A stretch of DNA of 64,000 nt from Hymenobacter monticola (GCF_022811645.1 NZ_CP094534.1:5332001-5396000), one strand, 5' to 3'. Positions 1-9,417 are shown, counted from the first letter of the stretch. A program made the numbers and translations. Notes: generated by a model from the letters alone, not told the origin.

Positions 1-558
1 CCGCCCATGGAGGACGTGTTTCTGCACGAAGCCATTCCGGGCCACCACTACCAGATAATGCTGCAATACGAGAACACGGCCCTGCCGGAGTTCCGGCGTT
101 TTGGCGGCTCAGGCGCGTTTGTCGAAGGCTGGGCTTTGTATTGCGAGAGCCTGGGCAAGGAGTTGGGCCTCTACACCGACCCGTACCAATACGTGGGGTC
201 GTTGGGCGGTGAAATGCACCGCGCCATCCGGCTGGTGGTGGATGTGGGCCTGCACGCCAAGGGCATGACCCGGGAGGCCGCCATTAAGTATATGATGGAC
301 AACGAAGTCATCACCGAGCAGCTGGCGACGGCCGAAATTGAGCGCTACATGGGCAACCCCGGCCAGGCCCTGAGCTACAAAACGGGCCAGTTGAAAATCC
401 TGGAATGGCGCGCCCGCTACCAGAAGCAGCTGGGTTCCAAGTTCGACCTGCGCGCCTTCCACGACGAGCTACTGGCCGGCGGCGCGCTGCCGCTGGACGT
501 AGCCGAGCGCCGCATGGACGCCTGGGCCGCCCGCCAGCGCCAGGCCCCGCCCAAATAG
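1..558 (+). CDS. DUF885 family protein, C-terminal part
   Basis: The reading frame is already open at base 1, so this is the 3' part (about 185 codons) of a gene that begins outside the window. The visible part opens with HEAIPGHHYQ, the HExxxGHH-type signature of DUF885 proteins, a metallopeptidase-like family that is often exported in Bacteroidota. The rest is helical, as expected for the end of this family (usual length about 570-600 residues). An exported S9 peptidase gene follows 47 bases downstream on the same strand, which suggests a peptide-degradation unit. The family call is firm; the substrate is unknown. Confidence 0.85.
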   Translation, partial: PPMEDVFLHEAIPGHHYQIMLQYENTALPEFRRFGGSGAFVEGWALYCESLGKELGLYTDPYQYVGSLGGEMHRAIRLVVDVGLHAKGMTREAAIKYMMDNEVITEQLATAEIERYMGNPGQALSYKTGQLKILEWRARYQKQLGSKFDLRAFHDELLAGGALPLDVAERRMDAWAARQRQAPPK

Positions 559-605
559 CCCTGCTTTCCCCAATTACCTGAATTCCCGCTTTTTTGACTG
601 ACACT

Positions 606-2942
606 ATGCACAAGTATGTACCGGCCCTCGTCACGGCCGCGACCTTTTTCGTTTCGGCGGCGTCGGCCCAGCAGCGGCCCGTGCGCACGGCCGAAGACTA
701 CGCCCGCGCCGAGCGCGCCATGGGCTACAACACCGCCGCGCTGATAGACCACAGCGCCGGCCAGCCCAATTGGCTGGCGAACGACCGGTTCTGGTACCGC
801 ACCATGACGGCCCAGGGCAGCGAGTTTATCCTCGTGGACCCGGTGCGCAAAACCCGCACCCCGGCCTTCGACCAGACCAAACTGGCGGCGGCGCTGTCGG
901 CGGCCAGCGGCAAGAGCTACGAGGGCAGCCGGCTGCCCTTCCGCACGTTCACGTTTGCGCCCGATGAGAAGTCCATCACCTTCGCAGCGGCTGGCAAAAG
1001 CTGGAAGTACGACCTGGCCAGCGGACAGGTGAGCCAGGACACCGCGCCGGCCCCGGCCGCCAACCCGAATGCGGGCAACGAAGAGGTGTCGCCCAACGGC
1101 CAGCTGGCCGCCTACATCAAGGACTACAACCTGTGGGTGCGCGACACGAAAACCAACCAAAGCACCCAGCTCACCACCGACGGCACCAAGGACTACGGCT
1201 ACGCCACCGACAACGCCGGCTGGACGCACAGCGACAAGCCCATCCTGCGCTGGTCGCCGGACTCGCGCAAGATTGCCACCTTCCGGCAAGACCAGCGCAA
1301 CGTGGGCGACATGTACCTCGTGACCACCAACATCGGCCACCCCACCCTGAAAAGCTGGAAATACCCGCTGCCAGGCGACAAAGACATTGCCATGATTGAG
1401 CGCGTCGTCATCGAGGTGAACCCGGCCAAAGTGGTGCGCTTCCAGATGGCGCCCGACGCCCACCGCGGCACGCTTTCGGACGATATTTCGAGCAGCGGCA
1501 CCTTCGACGACGTGGACTGGAGCGCCGACGGCCGCGAGCTGGCGTTTGTGTCGACCTCGCGCGACCACAAGGAAGAAAAGGTGCGGGTGGCCGATGCCAC
1601 GACCGGCGCCGTGCGCGACGTGTTCAGCGAAACCGTGGCCACGCAGTTTGAGTCGGGCCAGGGCACCATCAACTGGCGCTATTTGCCCAAGAAGAAGGAA
1701 ATTGTCTGGTATTCGGAGCGCGACAACTGGGGTCACCTCTACCTGTATGATGCCGGCAGTGGTAAGGTGAAAAACCAGATTACCAAGGGCAATTTCGTGG
1801 TGACGCAGCTGCTGAAAGTGGACGAGGCTAAGCGCCAGCTCTACTTCCTGGCCGATGGACGCGAGGCCGGCAATCCCTACTTCACGCACCTTTACCGCGT
1901 GGGCCTCGACGGCAAGAACCTCACCCTGCTCACCCCCGAAGCCGGCAACCACCAGGTGATGGCCTCGCCCTCGGGCCGCTACTTTGTGGACACCTACTCG
2001 CAGCCCGACAAGCCGGGCGTAACGGTACTGCGCAGCGCCGACGGCAAGCTGATTTCGACGCTGGAGAAAACCGATATCTCGCGCCTGGCCGCCACCGGCT
2101 GGAAGGCGCCCACGCCCATCACGGTGAAGGCCCAGGACGGCAAAGACGACCTGTACGGCCTGATGTTCACGCCCTCCAACCTCGACCCCAGCAAGAAATA
2201 CCCGGTTATCGACTACATCTACCCCGGCCCGCAGGGCGGCGGCGTGGGCAGCTGGTCGTTCTCGGCTGCGCGCGGCGACCACCAGGCCCTGGCCGAGCTG
2301 GGCTTCGTGGTGGTGGTGATTGAAGGCAGCTGCAACCCCCTGCGCAGCAAGAGCTACCACGATGCCTGCTACGGCAACATGGCCGAAAACACGCTCTCGG
2401 ACCAGGTGACCGGCCTGCGCCAGCTCGCCCAGAAGTACTCCTACATCGACCTGGACCGGGCCGGCATCTGGGGGCACTCGGGCGGCGGCTACGCCACGGC
2501 CATGGCCATGTTCCGCTACCCCGACTTCTTCAAGGTGGGTATTTCGGAATCGGGCAACCACGAAAACCGCAACTACGAAGACGACTGGGCCGAGCGTTAC
2601 CTCGGCCTGCTCAAAACCAACCCCGACGGCACCACCAACTACGACAACCAGGCCAACGCCACCTTCGCCAAGAACCTGAAAGGCAAGCTGATGCTGGCCC
2701 ACGGCCTGATGGACGATAACGTGCCGCCCTACAACACCTGGCTGGTAGTGGAAGCCCTCACCAAAGCCAACAAGAGCTACGACTTGGTGGTATTTCCCAA
2801 CGCCCAGCACGGCTACGGCCAATATTCGCCCTACATGACGCGCCGCCGCTGGGACTACTTCGTGCAAAACCTGGCCGGCGCCGAGGCCCCCCACGACTAC
2901 CAGATGACGCCCAAGCCCGACCCGCGCAACATGGCGCAGTAA
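606..2942 (+). CDS. S9 family peptidase, dipeptidyl-peptidase IV type, exported
   Basis: Serine peptidase of about 778 residues. I chose ATG 606 because it begins directly with a signal peptide (MHKYVPALVTAATFF..., cleaved near SAQQ); an in-frame TTG at 594 only adds four residues. Residues about 60-480 form the DPPIV N-terminal beta-propeller, with WSPDSRK-type blades. The C-terminal alpha/beta hydrolase domain carries GHSGGG (nucleophile Ser near 624), Asp in LMDDNVPP (near 703) and His in NAQHGYG (near 735). The family removes Xaa-Pro dipeptides from peptide N-termini. A second S9 peptidase follows, after an intergenic palindrome. Confidence 0.93.
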   Translation: MHKYVPALVTAATFFVSAASAQQRPVRTAEDYARAERAMGYNTAALIDHSAGQPNWLANDRFWYRTMTAQGSEFILVDPVRKTRTPAFDQTKLAAALSAASGKSYEGSRLPFRTFTFAPDEKSITFAAAGKSWKYDLASGQVSQDTAPAPAANPNAGNEEVSPNGQLAAYIKDYNLWVRDTKTNQSTQLTTDGTKDYGYATDNAGWTHSDKPILRWSPDSRKIATFRQDQRNVGDMYLVTTNIGHPTLKSWKYPLPGDKDIAMIERVVIEVNPAKVVRFQMAPDAHRGTLSDDISSSGTFDDVDWSADGRELAFVSTSRDHKEEKVRVADATTGAVRDVFSETVATQFESGQGTINWRYLPKKKEIVWYSERDNWGHLYLYDAGSGKVKNQITKGNFVVTQLLKVDEAKRQLYFLADGREAGNPYFTHLYRVGLDGKNLTLLTPEAGNHQVMASPSGRYFVDTYSQPDKPGVTVLRSADGKLISTLEKTDISRLAATGWKAPTPITVKAQDGKDDLYGLMFTPSNLDPSKKYPVIDYIYPGPQGGGVGSWSFSAARGDHQALAELGFVVVVIEGSCNPLRSKSYHDACYGNMAENTLSDQVTGLRQLAQKYSYIDLDRAGIWGHSGGGYATAMAMFRYPDFFKVGISESGNHENRNYEDDWAERYLGLLKTNPDGTTNYDNQANATFAKNLKGKLMLAHGLMDDNVPPYNTWLVVEALTKANKSYDLVVFPNAQHGYGQYSPYMTRRRWDYFVQNLAGAEAPHDYQMTPKPDPRNMAQ

Positions 2943-2961
2943 GCACCGGATAGTTAATAAA

Positions 2962-3072
2962 AAGAACGTCATGCCGAGCGGAGCCGAGGCATCTCGCGTG
3001 CAGCAGTAATCCAACCGAAGGGTTTACTATTGCACGCGAGATGCTTCGACTTCGCTCGGCATGACGTTCTTC
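2962..3072. repeat. Palindromic REP-like element (CATGCCGAGCG family)
   Basis: Inverted repeat of about 110 bp. The left arm contains CATGCCGAGCGGAGCCGAGG followed by CATCTCGCGTGC; the right arm is its near-perfect reverse complement and ends in CATGACGTTCTT. The roughly 35-nt arms flank a loop of about 40 nt. It lies between two co-oriented S9 peptidase genes and could act as an mRNA 3' structure. Its core resembles the CATCCTGAGCGCAGCGAAGG elements at 27353, 43774 and 58023 (shared skeleton CATsCyGAGCGsAG). Confidence 0.85.
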
Positions 3073-3092
3073 TTTTTCCTTCCAAAACGGTT

Positions 3093-5108
3093 ATGGAAAT
3101 CCGTCACATCAAACCACTTCCACGATTCCAGCTTCTCGGGCTGCTGACGTTGCTGCTGCTTCCCTGTCTCAGCCAGGCCCAGCGGCGCTTCGAGCTGGCC
3201 GACATCGGCCGCTTGGTGAGCGTGAGCGACCCGCAGCTCTCGCCCGATGGCAAAAGCATTCTGGTGGTGGTTTCGCGGCCTAACGTGACCACCAACCGCA
3301 ATGAGGCCGAGGTAGTGCTCGTGTACGTGGCTAGCGGCCTGCAGCGCGTGCTGGTGGCCGGGCGGCCCACGGTGAAGCAGCCGCGCTGGTCACCCACCGG
3401 CGACCGGGTGGCGTTTCTGGCACGCACCGGCGCGGGCAAGGACGCACACACCCAGCTTTTCGTCCAAAACCTGGCCTCTGGCGAAGTGCGCCAGCTGACC
3501 ACAGCCGTTGAAAACGTGCAGCTTTATAGCTGGAAGCCTGACGGCAAGGCCCTCGCCTACTCTTCGGCAAATGCTCCGGCCAACGCCGCTGAGGTAGCCC
3601 GCGGCAACGACAGTTTCGAGGTGGGCAACGGCAGCGTGACGGCCAGCGCGCCGCCCGCACCCGACCACATCTGGCTGGTGTCGGCCACCGACGGGCAGCC
3701 GGCCCGCCGCCTCACCTCTGGCCCGCTCAGCCTGCCTGACGATTCCTCCGCGCCTTTCGCCTGGCACCCCGACGGCCGCACGCTGGCTTGCGTGTTGCGT
3801 CCCAGCGCCCAAACCGGCGACCAGGAAACCACTGTGCATACGCTGGACGTGGCCAGCGGCGCCCTGCGCGAGCTGCCCGGCTCCCCGCACCGCGTCGATT
3901 TGCCCGCCTACTCGCCTGATGGCAAGTGGCTCAGCTACCAAACGCCTCGGGAGGCGCCGTTTTTTGAGTCGCTTGAGTTTGATGTAGTGCCCGCGGAGGG
4001 CGGCCCCGCGCGTCACATCTGCCGGGTAATTGACCGGAATTTGCAGCGGGCTTTGTGGAGCCCGGACAGCAAGAGCCTGCTGGTGGGCGGCAACGACGCG
4101 GCCACAGTTTCCATCTGGCAGCAGGGCTTGGATGGCAAAAGCCAGAAGCTGAAGCTGGGGCCGGTTTCGCCCAACGGCAGCTACTGGGTGGAGATGTCGG
4201 TGGGCAAGCGCAATGCTTTGGCCATTACGGCCAACGAGCCCGGACGCCCGGCCGAGTTGTACTACCTGGCTTCCCCTACTGCCACCCCGCGCCGCCTCAC
4301 CGATTTCAACCACGAAACCGCGGCCTTGGCGCTGGGCCGCATGGAAGCCGTGGAATGGCAGTCGGACGACCTGCGGCCCGACGGCATCCTGACTTATCCG
4401 CCCGATTTTGACCCCACCAGGAAATACCCGCTGGTGCTGATGATGCACGGCGGACCGTCCAATGCCTCACGGGCTGCCTTCTACGGGCTGGGACAGGCGG
4501 TAGCGTCGCACGGCTACGTGGTATTTCAGCCCAACTACCGGGGCTCCGATAACCTCGGCTACGCCTTCCAGCGGGCCATTCGTGACGATGCGGGCACCGG
4601 ACCGGGGCGTGATGTGCTGGCCGGCATTGCCATGCTGGAAAAGCGCGGCTGGGTCGATACCAGTCGCATTGCGCTTTCAGGCGCCTCGTACGGCGGTTTT
4701 ATGACAGCTTGGCTGATGGGCGAGCCGCGGCGCTGGCGCTGCGCAGTGGCCGCGGCTTCGGTGGTCGATTTGCTGGACAGCTACAACCTGAGCGACAACA
4801 ACATCGCCAATGCCGGGCACTACGGCCCTTCCCCCTGGCTGAGCGCCGCGAACCTGGCGCATTACCAGGCGCAGTCGCCGCTGTCGCGGGCCACGCGCTG
4901 GCGTACGCCCACGCTCATTCTGCACAACGTGGGCGACTTCCGCGTGCCCATCAGCAACTCGTACAAGATGTACCACGCGCTGAAAGACAACGGCATACCG
5001 GTGCGCTTCATGGCCTTCCCCACCGCCGCCCACGTGCCCGGTGACCCGGTGCGCAGCGCCGAATGGAACCGCCTGTGGCTGGAATGGCTGGACCGGTACC
5101 TGAAATAA
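3093..5108 (+). CDS. S9 family peptidase (prolyl oligopeptidase/acylaminoacyl-peptidase type), exported
   Basis: About 671 residues from ATG 3093. The frame stays open upstream to 3030, but that part is inside the palindromic element and is rejected. The product starts with a signal peptide (LLGLLTLLLLPCLSQAQ). Residues about 35-420 are TolB/WD40-like propeller blades (DPQLSPDGKSI, PRWSPTGDRV). The catalytic domain has GASYGG (Ser near 531), Asp in NVGDFRVP (near 613) and His in AAHVPGDP (near 645). It would hydrolyse short peptides in the periplasm together with the DPPIV-like neighbour. Confidence 0.92.
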   Translation: MEIRHIKPLPRFQLLGLLTLLLLPCLSQAQRRFELADIGRLVSVSDPQLSPDGKSILVVVSRPNVTTNRNEAEVVLVYVASGLQRVLVAGRPTVKQPRWSPTGDRVAFLARTGAGKDAHTQLFVQNLASGEVRQLTTAVENVQLYSWKPDGKALAYSSANAPANAAEVARGNDSFEVGNGSVTASAPPAPDHIWLVSATDGQPARRLTSGPLSLPDDSSAPFAWHPDGRTLACVLRPSAQTGDQETTVHTLDVASGALRELPGSPHRVDLPAYSPDGKWLSYQTPREAPFFESLEFDVVPAEGGPARHICRVIDRNLQRALWSPDSKSLLVGGNDAATVSIWQQGLDGKSQKLKLGPVSPNGSYWVEMSVGKRNALAITANEPGRPAELYYLASPTATPRRLTDFNHETAALALGRMEAVEWQSDDLRPDGILTYPPDFDPTRKYPLVLMMHGGPSNASRAAFYGLGQAVASHGYVVFQPNYRGSDNLGYAFQRAIRDDAGTGPGRDVLAGIAMLEKRGWVDTSRIALSGASYGGFMTAWLMGEPRRWRCAVAAASVVDLLDSYNLSDNNIANAGHYGPSPWLSAANLAHYQAQSPLSRATRWRTPTLILHNVGDFRVPISNSYKMYHALKDNGIPVRFMAFPTAAHVPGDPVRSAEWNRLWLEWLDRYLK

Positions 5109-5114
5109 AGTACG

Positions 5115-5203
5115 ACGTAGGGGCGGCGCCTGCCCCCGCCCGGTTGCGTGCGCCGTATCAACGGCTTCGTTCAACGGTGGGCGGGGCAGGCCCCGCCCCT
5201 ACG
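5115..5203. repeat. GC-rich palindromic REP-like element
   Basis: The arms (CGTAGGGGCGGCGCCTGCCC... and ...GGGCAGGCCCCGCCCCTACG) are reverse complements separated by about 37 nt. The element sits just after the S9 stop codon and ends 26 bases before the next gene. One lone arm of the same type is found at 31321-31346. Confidence 0.8.
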
Positions 5204-5229
5204 CCGTTCAATAATTGACCCTATACCCC

Positions 5230-6726
5230 ATGCAAAAGCTCATACAAACTACCTCCCACCTCCTGCTGGCCAGCCTGATGCTGGCCTCTCCACTGGCCGC
5301 CACGGCCCAGAAAAAGCCCGCCGCCAAACCCGCCAACGCCCAAAACGCCATCCGCGAAGCCGACATCAAGCGGGACTTGTTTGCGCTGGCGGCCGACCAT
5401 TTCCGGGGTCGCGAAGGTGGCACGCTCGACGAGTTGAAGGCCTCCGTGTGGCTGGCCGACCAGATTCGGGCCACGGGCATGCAGCCGGCTGGCGACGACG
5501 GCACCTACTTCCAGTGGTTCAATATGCAGCGCACCCGCCTGAGCAAAAGCAGCACGTTGCGCATTGGCACCCACGAAATCAGGCTAAACGAAGACGGCGC
5601 CGTAACGGCCCCCACCAACGCCAGCCTGAACGTGCCGCTGGTGTATGTCGGCTCGGGTTCGACGGCCGATTTGGCCAAAGTGGACATCAAAGGCAAGGCC
5701 GTGGCGGTGCAGATTTCGGGCGCGCCCACCGACGGCATCAGCTACCGGCGCTACGTATTTGGCAAATTTGCGAACCAAGCTGGCGAGTTGGTGAAGGCCG
5801 GTGCTGTGGCCGTGGTGTTTGTGTCGGACCCCAAGCAGCAGGCCCTCTACGACCATTGGAGCCACATTTACGAGCGGGGCCGCTACAGCCTGCCCGGCGC
5901 GGCTACTACCCGGGTGGTGAGTGCGCCGCCGGTGGTGTGGCTGCCCGCCAGCGCCGCCAGCTGGGTACAGCAGGCCGGGCAGCAGCTCACTGCCGAGTTG
6001 AAGGTGGAAAGCTTTCAGTACCCGTCCGTCAACGTCGTGGCCAAAATGCCCGGCACCGACGCGCAACTGAAGAAAGAGTACGTCCTTTTCAGCACCCACC
6101 AGGACCACGACGGCGTGCGGGCGCCCGTAGCCGGCGACTCCATCTACAACGGCGCCGACGACAACGCCACCGGCTGCGCGGCCCTGCTGGCCATCATGCG
6201 GGCCTTCAAGCAGCAGCCGGGGCGGCGCTCAGCGCTGTTTGTATATCAGGGTTCGGAGGAACGCGGGCTCATTGGCTCGACCTATTTTTCGGCCCACCCC
6301 ACGGTGCCGCAGTCGTCTATTGTGGCGGTGCTGAACGCGGAGATGATGGGCCGCAACGCACCCGACAGCGCCGCCCTGCTGGGCAGCACGCCGCCGCACA
6401 TGAATTCTTCGGATTTAGTGAAAACCGCGCTGGCAGCTAACCAGGCCGGCCCCAAATTCAAGCTCGATACCGAGTGGGACAAGCCCACGCACCCCGAGGG
6501 CTGGTACTTCCGCTCCGACCACCTGCCCTACGCGCGCCTGGGCATCCCGGCCATCATGTACACCTCGTGGCTGCACGTCGACTACCACACCCCGCGCGAC
6601 GAAGCCAGCCGCATCGACTACGCCAAGCTCACGCGCATGACGGAGTGGATGTACCTCACCGGCTGGGCCGTGGCCAACCGCACGGCACCGCCCGCGCGCG
6701 AGCCCGGCTTCAAGCTGGAGCGTTAA
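5230..6726 (+). CDS. M28 family zinc aminopeptidase, exported
   Basis: About 498 residues from ATG 5230 (an in-frame TTG at 5215 is rejected). There is a signal peptide (LLLASLMLASPLAATAQ). A PA-like inserted domain spans about 115-270 (VPLVYVGSGS...). The M28 catalytic domain follows, with metal ligands visible in STHQDHDG (near 290), GADDNATG, the catalytic pair in EERG, NAEMMG, and the final His in HVDYHTPRD. The family uses two zinc ions to remove N-terminal residues. It is the third exported peptidase in a row on this strand, consistent with scavenging of extracellular peptides. Confidence 0.92.
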   Translation: MQKLIQTTSHLLLASLMLASPLAATAQKKPAAKPANAQNAIREADIKRDLFALAADHFRGREGGTLDELKASVWLADQIRATGMQPAGDDGTYFQWFNMQRTRLSKSSTLRIGTHEIRLNEDGAVTAPTNASLNVPLVYVGSGSTADLAKVDIKGKAVAVQISGAPTDGISYRRYVFGKFANQAGELVKAGAVAVVFVSDPKQQALYDHWSHIYERGRYSLPGAATTRVVSAPPVVWLPASAASWVQQAGQQLTAELKVESFQYPSVNVVAKMPGTDAQLKKEYVLFSTHQDHDGVRAPVAGDSIYNGADDNATGCAALLAIMRAFKQQPGRRSALFVYQGSEERGLIGSTYFSAHPTVPQSSIVAVLNAEMMGRNAPDSAALLGSTPPHMNSSDLVKTALAANQAGPKFKLDTEWDKPTHPEGWYFRSDHLPYARLGIPAIMYTSWLHVDYHTPRDEASRIDYAKLTRMTEWMYLTGWAVANRTAPPAREPGFKLER

Positions 6727-6801
6727 TGTAGCGTGGACGCTGCGAGTCCGCGCAATGCCAGAACGTTCACACGGGCGCGGACTCGCAGCGTCCACGCTAC
6801 A
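6727..6801. repeat. Palindromic REP-like element
   Basis: Near-perfect inverted repeat. TGTAGCGTGGACGCTGCGAG at the left pairs with CTCGCAGCGTCCACGCTACA at the right, with a loop of about 20 nt. It begins immediately after the M28 stop codon and may also act as a transcript end. Confidence 0.85.
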
Positions 6802-6833
6802 TCTCTGCATCAAGCTGCGCCGTATGGAGAGGC

Positions 6834-7253
6834 ATGCTGAACCTAACCAACCCCGAAGTGGCCTTCGTGCTGGGCCGCCTGCTGCTGGGCGTGGCATTTC
6901 TGACGCATTTTCTGGCGCGGCTGCCCAAGCTGGCCGCGTTTCAGGCGGGCATGGTGAAGCAGTTTGCCAACTCGCTACTGCCGGAACTGTTGGTGCGGCC
7001 GTTTGCGGCGGTGCTGCCCTTTGTGGAGGGCGCCATTGGCCTGCTGCTCATCATTGGCCTGTTCACCCGCCCGGCGCTGGCCGCCGCCCTGCTGCTGATG
7101 ACGGCGCTGGTGTTCGGCAGCAGCTTGCTGGAGCAGTGGGACACTGTGGGCACGCAGCTGGTGTACGGCCTGTTTTTGTTTGCGCTGGTGCTGCACTGCC
7201 AGCACAACCGCCTGTGCCTCGACCGCCGCGTGGCACCGGAAAAATTTAACTGA
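6834..7253 (+). CDS. DoxX family membrane protein
   Basis: 139 residues, four predicted membrane helices, and the DoxX layout: an N-terminal GRLLLGVAFLTHFLARLPKL stretch, then FVEGAIGLLLIIGLF and LLLMTALVFGSSL. DoxX proteins are small inner-membrane proteins linked to redox or quinone chemistry, but their exact activity is often unknown. A flavin reductase-like gene follows after 60 bases on the same strand, which fits a redox theme. ATG 6834 is the first start of the hydrophobic frame. Confidence 0.8.
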   Translation: MLNLTNPEVAFVLGRLLLGVAFLTHFLARLPKLAAFQAGMVKQFANSLLPELLVRPFAAVLPFVEGAIGLLLIIGLFTRPALAAALLLMTALVFGSSLLEQWDTVGTQLVYGLFLFALVLHCQHNRLCLDRRVAPEKFN

Positions 7254-7313
7254 ACAATTGAGCAGGCCGGCGCTTAATTGCTCGTCTTCATTGCTCATTA
7301 AGCGAAGCGTAAA

Positions 7314-7946
7314 ATGCGCCACCTCACCGCCGCCGACATCCAGGCTTTCGACAAAATCTACCGTCTCAACCTCGTCAACGGCCTGCCAGGCTTCAAGCCG
7401 GCCAACCTGGTGGGCACGGCCGCGCCCGACGGTGCTACCAACCTGGCCGTGTTCAGCTCGGCCCTGCACCTGGGCTCCGACCCTGCCCTGCTCGGCATCG
7501 TGACGCGCCCCACCACCGTGCCCCGCCACACCTACGCCAACCTGAAAGCCAGCGGCTGCTTCACCCTCAACCACGTGCCCGAAGCCCTAGCCGCGCCGGC
7601 CCACTACACCTCGGCCAACTTCCCGGACGACGTGTCGGAGTTTGACGAATGCGGCTTCACCGCCGAATACCGCGACGACTTTCCCGCGCCCTACGTGGCC
7701 GAAAGCGCCGTCAGCATCGGCCTGCGGTTGCTCGAAGAGCACGCCATCAGCAACGGCACTGTGCTGCTGGTAGGCACCGTAGAGCACGTGTACCTGCACG
7801 CCGAGCTGTTGCGGCCCGATGGCACGCTGGACCTGGTGGCCGCCGGTACGGCCGCCATTTCCGGCCTCGACGGCTACCACGCCGTGGCCCCGCCGGTGCG
7901 CTTCGGCTACGCCCGGCCGGGCCAGCCGCCTGTGCCGCTGCCCTAA
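7314..7946 (+). CDS. Flavin reductase family protein (FMN-binding split barrel)
   Basis: 210 residues. The early part (PANLVGTAAPDGATNLAVFSS) followed by LGIVTRPTTVPRHTYANLKASG and FTLNHV matches the flavin reductase-like split-barrel fold, where the TRPTTVPRHTY stretch would contact the FMN phosphate. No partner oxygenase is adjacent. The gene follows DoxX and ends just before a strong bidirectional terminator. The substrate cannot be read from the sequence. Confidence 0.82.
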   Translation: MRHLTAADIQAFDKIYRLNLVNGLPGFKPANLVGTAAPDGATNLAVFSSALHLGSDPALLGIVTRPTTVPRHTYANLKASGCFTLNHVPEALAAPAHYTSANFPDDVSEFDECGFTAEYRDDFPAPYVAESAVSIGLRLLEEHAISNGTVLLVGTVEHVYLHAELLRPDGTLDLVAAGTAAISGLDGYHAVAPPVRFGYARPGQPPVPLP

Positions 7947-7960
7947 TCTAGCTTTTTACC

Positions 7961-8002
7961 ACACAAAAGCCTCGCTTCCAGTCGGAAGCGAGGCTTTTGT
8001 GT
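7961..8002. terminator. Bidirectional intrinsic terminator
   Basis: Perfect 19-bp stem: ACACAAAAGCCTCGCTTCC pairs with GGAAGCGAGGCTTTTGTGT around a 4-nt loop. It lies between convergent genes (flavin reductase on +, MBL hydrolase on -) and would serve both strands through the A/T-rich edges of the stem. Confidence 0.88.
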
Positions 8003-8018
8003 TAGTGGGCTTTTTTCT

Positions 8019-9212
8019 TTACGGATACTGCGTCTCGATTTTGCGACTTCCGGTGTCGGAGTAGCGCTGCTCGGCGTGGTGCTCATTCCCATCAGCCGAT
8101 GCTGCATTGGATGAGTAGGTTTCGAAGCCGCTGGCCTCCGGCCCGGCCGGGCTGTCGCGGTACCAGGCGCGGTAGGAGCCATCAGGCGTGCGCGACGGCA
8201 CCCGGTCCGATGCAGCCGGCTGGGGGTATTGCTGCGCTTTGCGCTTCTTGCCTTTCTTCTTGCCCTTGCCCGCCGTGGCCAGCGCGATGCCGCCGATGGC
8301 CACGCCGGCCACGGCCAGCACTTTCAGCCAGGGCTTTACCAGCGGCGGCGGCACCGACGTCACGCCGCTGCCATCGGCCGTGGCGGGCACGTGGGCGTAG
8401 CGGCCCACTTTCGGGCGTGCCAATACGTCGAACCGGGGCACAAAATCAGCCAGTTGGCGGCGCAGTTCCTCGCCATGCATGGCAATGCCGTGGCCGGTGG
8501 CCGCCACTTCGGGCTCCAGGCGGGCCAGCAGGGCCATCGAGTCGCGCGCGGCATCCCAGTCGGGCGTGAAGTAGGCCGGCGGGCCGTGCACCTCCTGCTG
8601 CTGGGTATACACGGCCGAGCCCGACTCCTGCTTCACGGTGGTGAAAGCGTCGCCGGCCACGAGCAGCTTGTCGTGCTGCCGGAAGAAGGACACGTGCCCG
8701 AACGTGTGGCCCGGCGTGTGCACCCAGCGCCAGCCGGGCAGGCCGGGCACACTGCCGTCGGCCGGCAGGGCCTGCACCCGGTCGCCAAAATTGTAGGCGT
8801 GCTTGGGGTAGGTGAAGGACAGGTAGGCCATCATGCCGCCGCCCACGGTGGGGTCGGGCGGGGGGAAGCTAGAGCGGCCCGTCAGGTAGGGCAGCTCCAG
8901 GGGGTGGGCATACACGGGCACGTCGGGCCAGGAGGCCAGCAGGCCGTCGAGGGCGCCCACGTGGTCGAAGTGACCGTGGGTGAGCAGAATGGCCACGGGC
9001 GGCGTGTCGGGGCCAAACAACTCCTCGGCCTGCTTCTTAATCTTGTGGGCCGAGCCGGGCAGGCCGGCATCAATCAACACCCAGGGGCCCTGCGGCTGGT
9101 CTTCGGGGAAGGCGTAGAAGAGGTTCACAAACACGTCGCGCAGCACGCTCAGGCCGGGCACTACGGAAGTGAAGGCGGGCGTGTTGGCCCGGGTGGCATC
9201 GTTGGAAAGCAT
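8019..9212 (-). CDS. MBL-fold metallo-hydrolase with a C-terminal hydrophobic/basic tail
   Basis: 397 residues from the ATG at 9212. The frame is open up to 9374, but that extension runs into a terminator hairpin and lacks MBL homology. The metallo-beta-lactamase signature THGHFDH is at 78-84, and a second metal-ligand motif HTPGHTFGH is near 165-173. After the domain there is a single hydrophobic helix (about 294-314, LKVLAVAGVAIGGIALATAG), then a strongly basic stretch (GKGKKKGKKRK), then a polar tail of about 70 residues. The fold is common to hydrolases of thioesters and lactones. The tail is unusual and may anchor the protein to a membrane. Confidence 0.85.
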   Translation of the reverse strand: MLSNDATRANTPAFTSVVPGLSVLRDVFVNLFYAFPEDQPQGPWVLIDAGLPGSAHKIKKQAEELFGPDTPPVAILLTHGHFDHVGALDGLLASWPDVPVYAHPLELPYLTGRSSFPPPDPTVGGGMMAYLSFTYPKHAYNFGDRVQALPADGSVPGLPGWRWVHTPGHTFGHVSFFRQHDKLLVAGDAFTTVKQESGSAVYTQQQEVHGPPAYFTPDWDAARDSMALLARLEPEVAATGHGIAMHGEELRRQLADFVPRFDVLARPKVGRYAHVPATADGSGVTSVPPPLVKPWLKVLAVAGVAIGGIALATAGKGKKKGKKRKAQQYPQPAASDRVPSRTPDGSYRAWYRDSPAGPEASGFETYSSNAASADGNEHHAEQRYSDTGSRKIETQYP

Positions 9213-9366
9213 AGGCGAATGGTGAATGGGTGGACGGATGCGTTGGCGGATTGCAAGGCGGCCGGGCCGCGCCGGTACTACGGCAGCCAATAGGCCGGGG
9301 GTTGGGTTTTTGCGCGTTAAGGGCAGCCGGCCTACGTGCCACGGTGGCGCTTGACCGAAACGCAAA

Positions 9367-9395
9367 AAGCCCATTACCGGGAAGGTAATGGGCTT
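9367..9395. terminator. Intrinsic terminator after the small lipoprotein gene
   Basis: Stem AAGCCCATTACC / GGTAATGGGCTT around a 5-nt loop, with A/T-rich flanks. It lies 23 bases beyond the stop of the minus-strand lipoprotein gene and separates it from the MBL gene. Confidence 0.8.
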
Positions 9396-9417
9396 GTAAA
9401 GCGGAGCTTATAAAAAG

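Noticed and set aside
417..3014. 865-codon open frame on the minus strand opposite the DPPIV-like gene
   Set aside because: The composition (runs of Val, Gly, His, Ala) is that of an antisense shadow in GC-rich DNA; the plus-strand gene has a signal peptide and full catalytic triad.
9213..9374. Upstream extension of the MBL hydrolase
   Set aside because: It would begin inside the terminator hairpin at 9367-9395 and shows no protein-like pattern; the ATG at 9212 fits.
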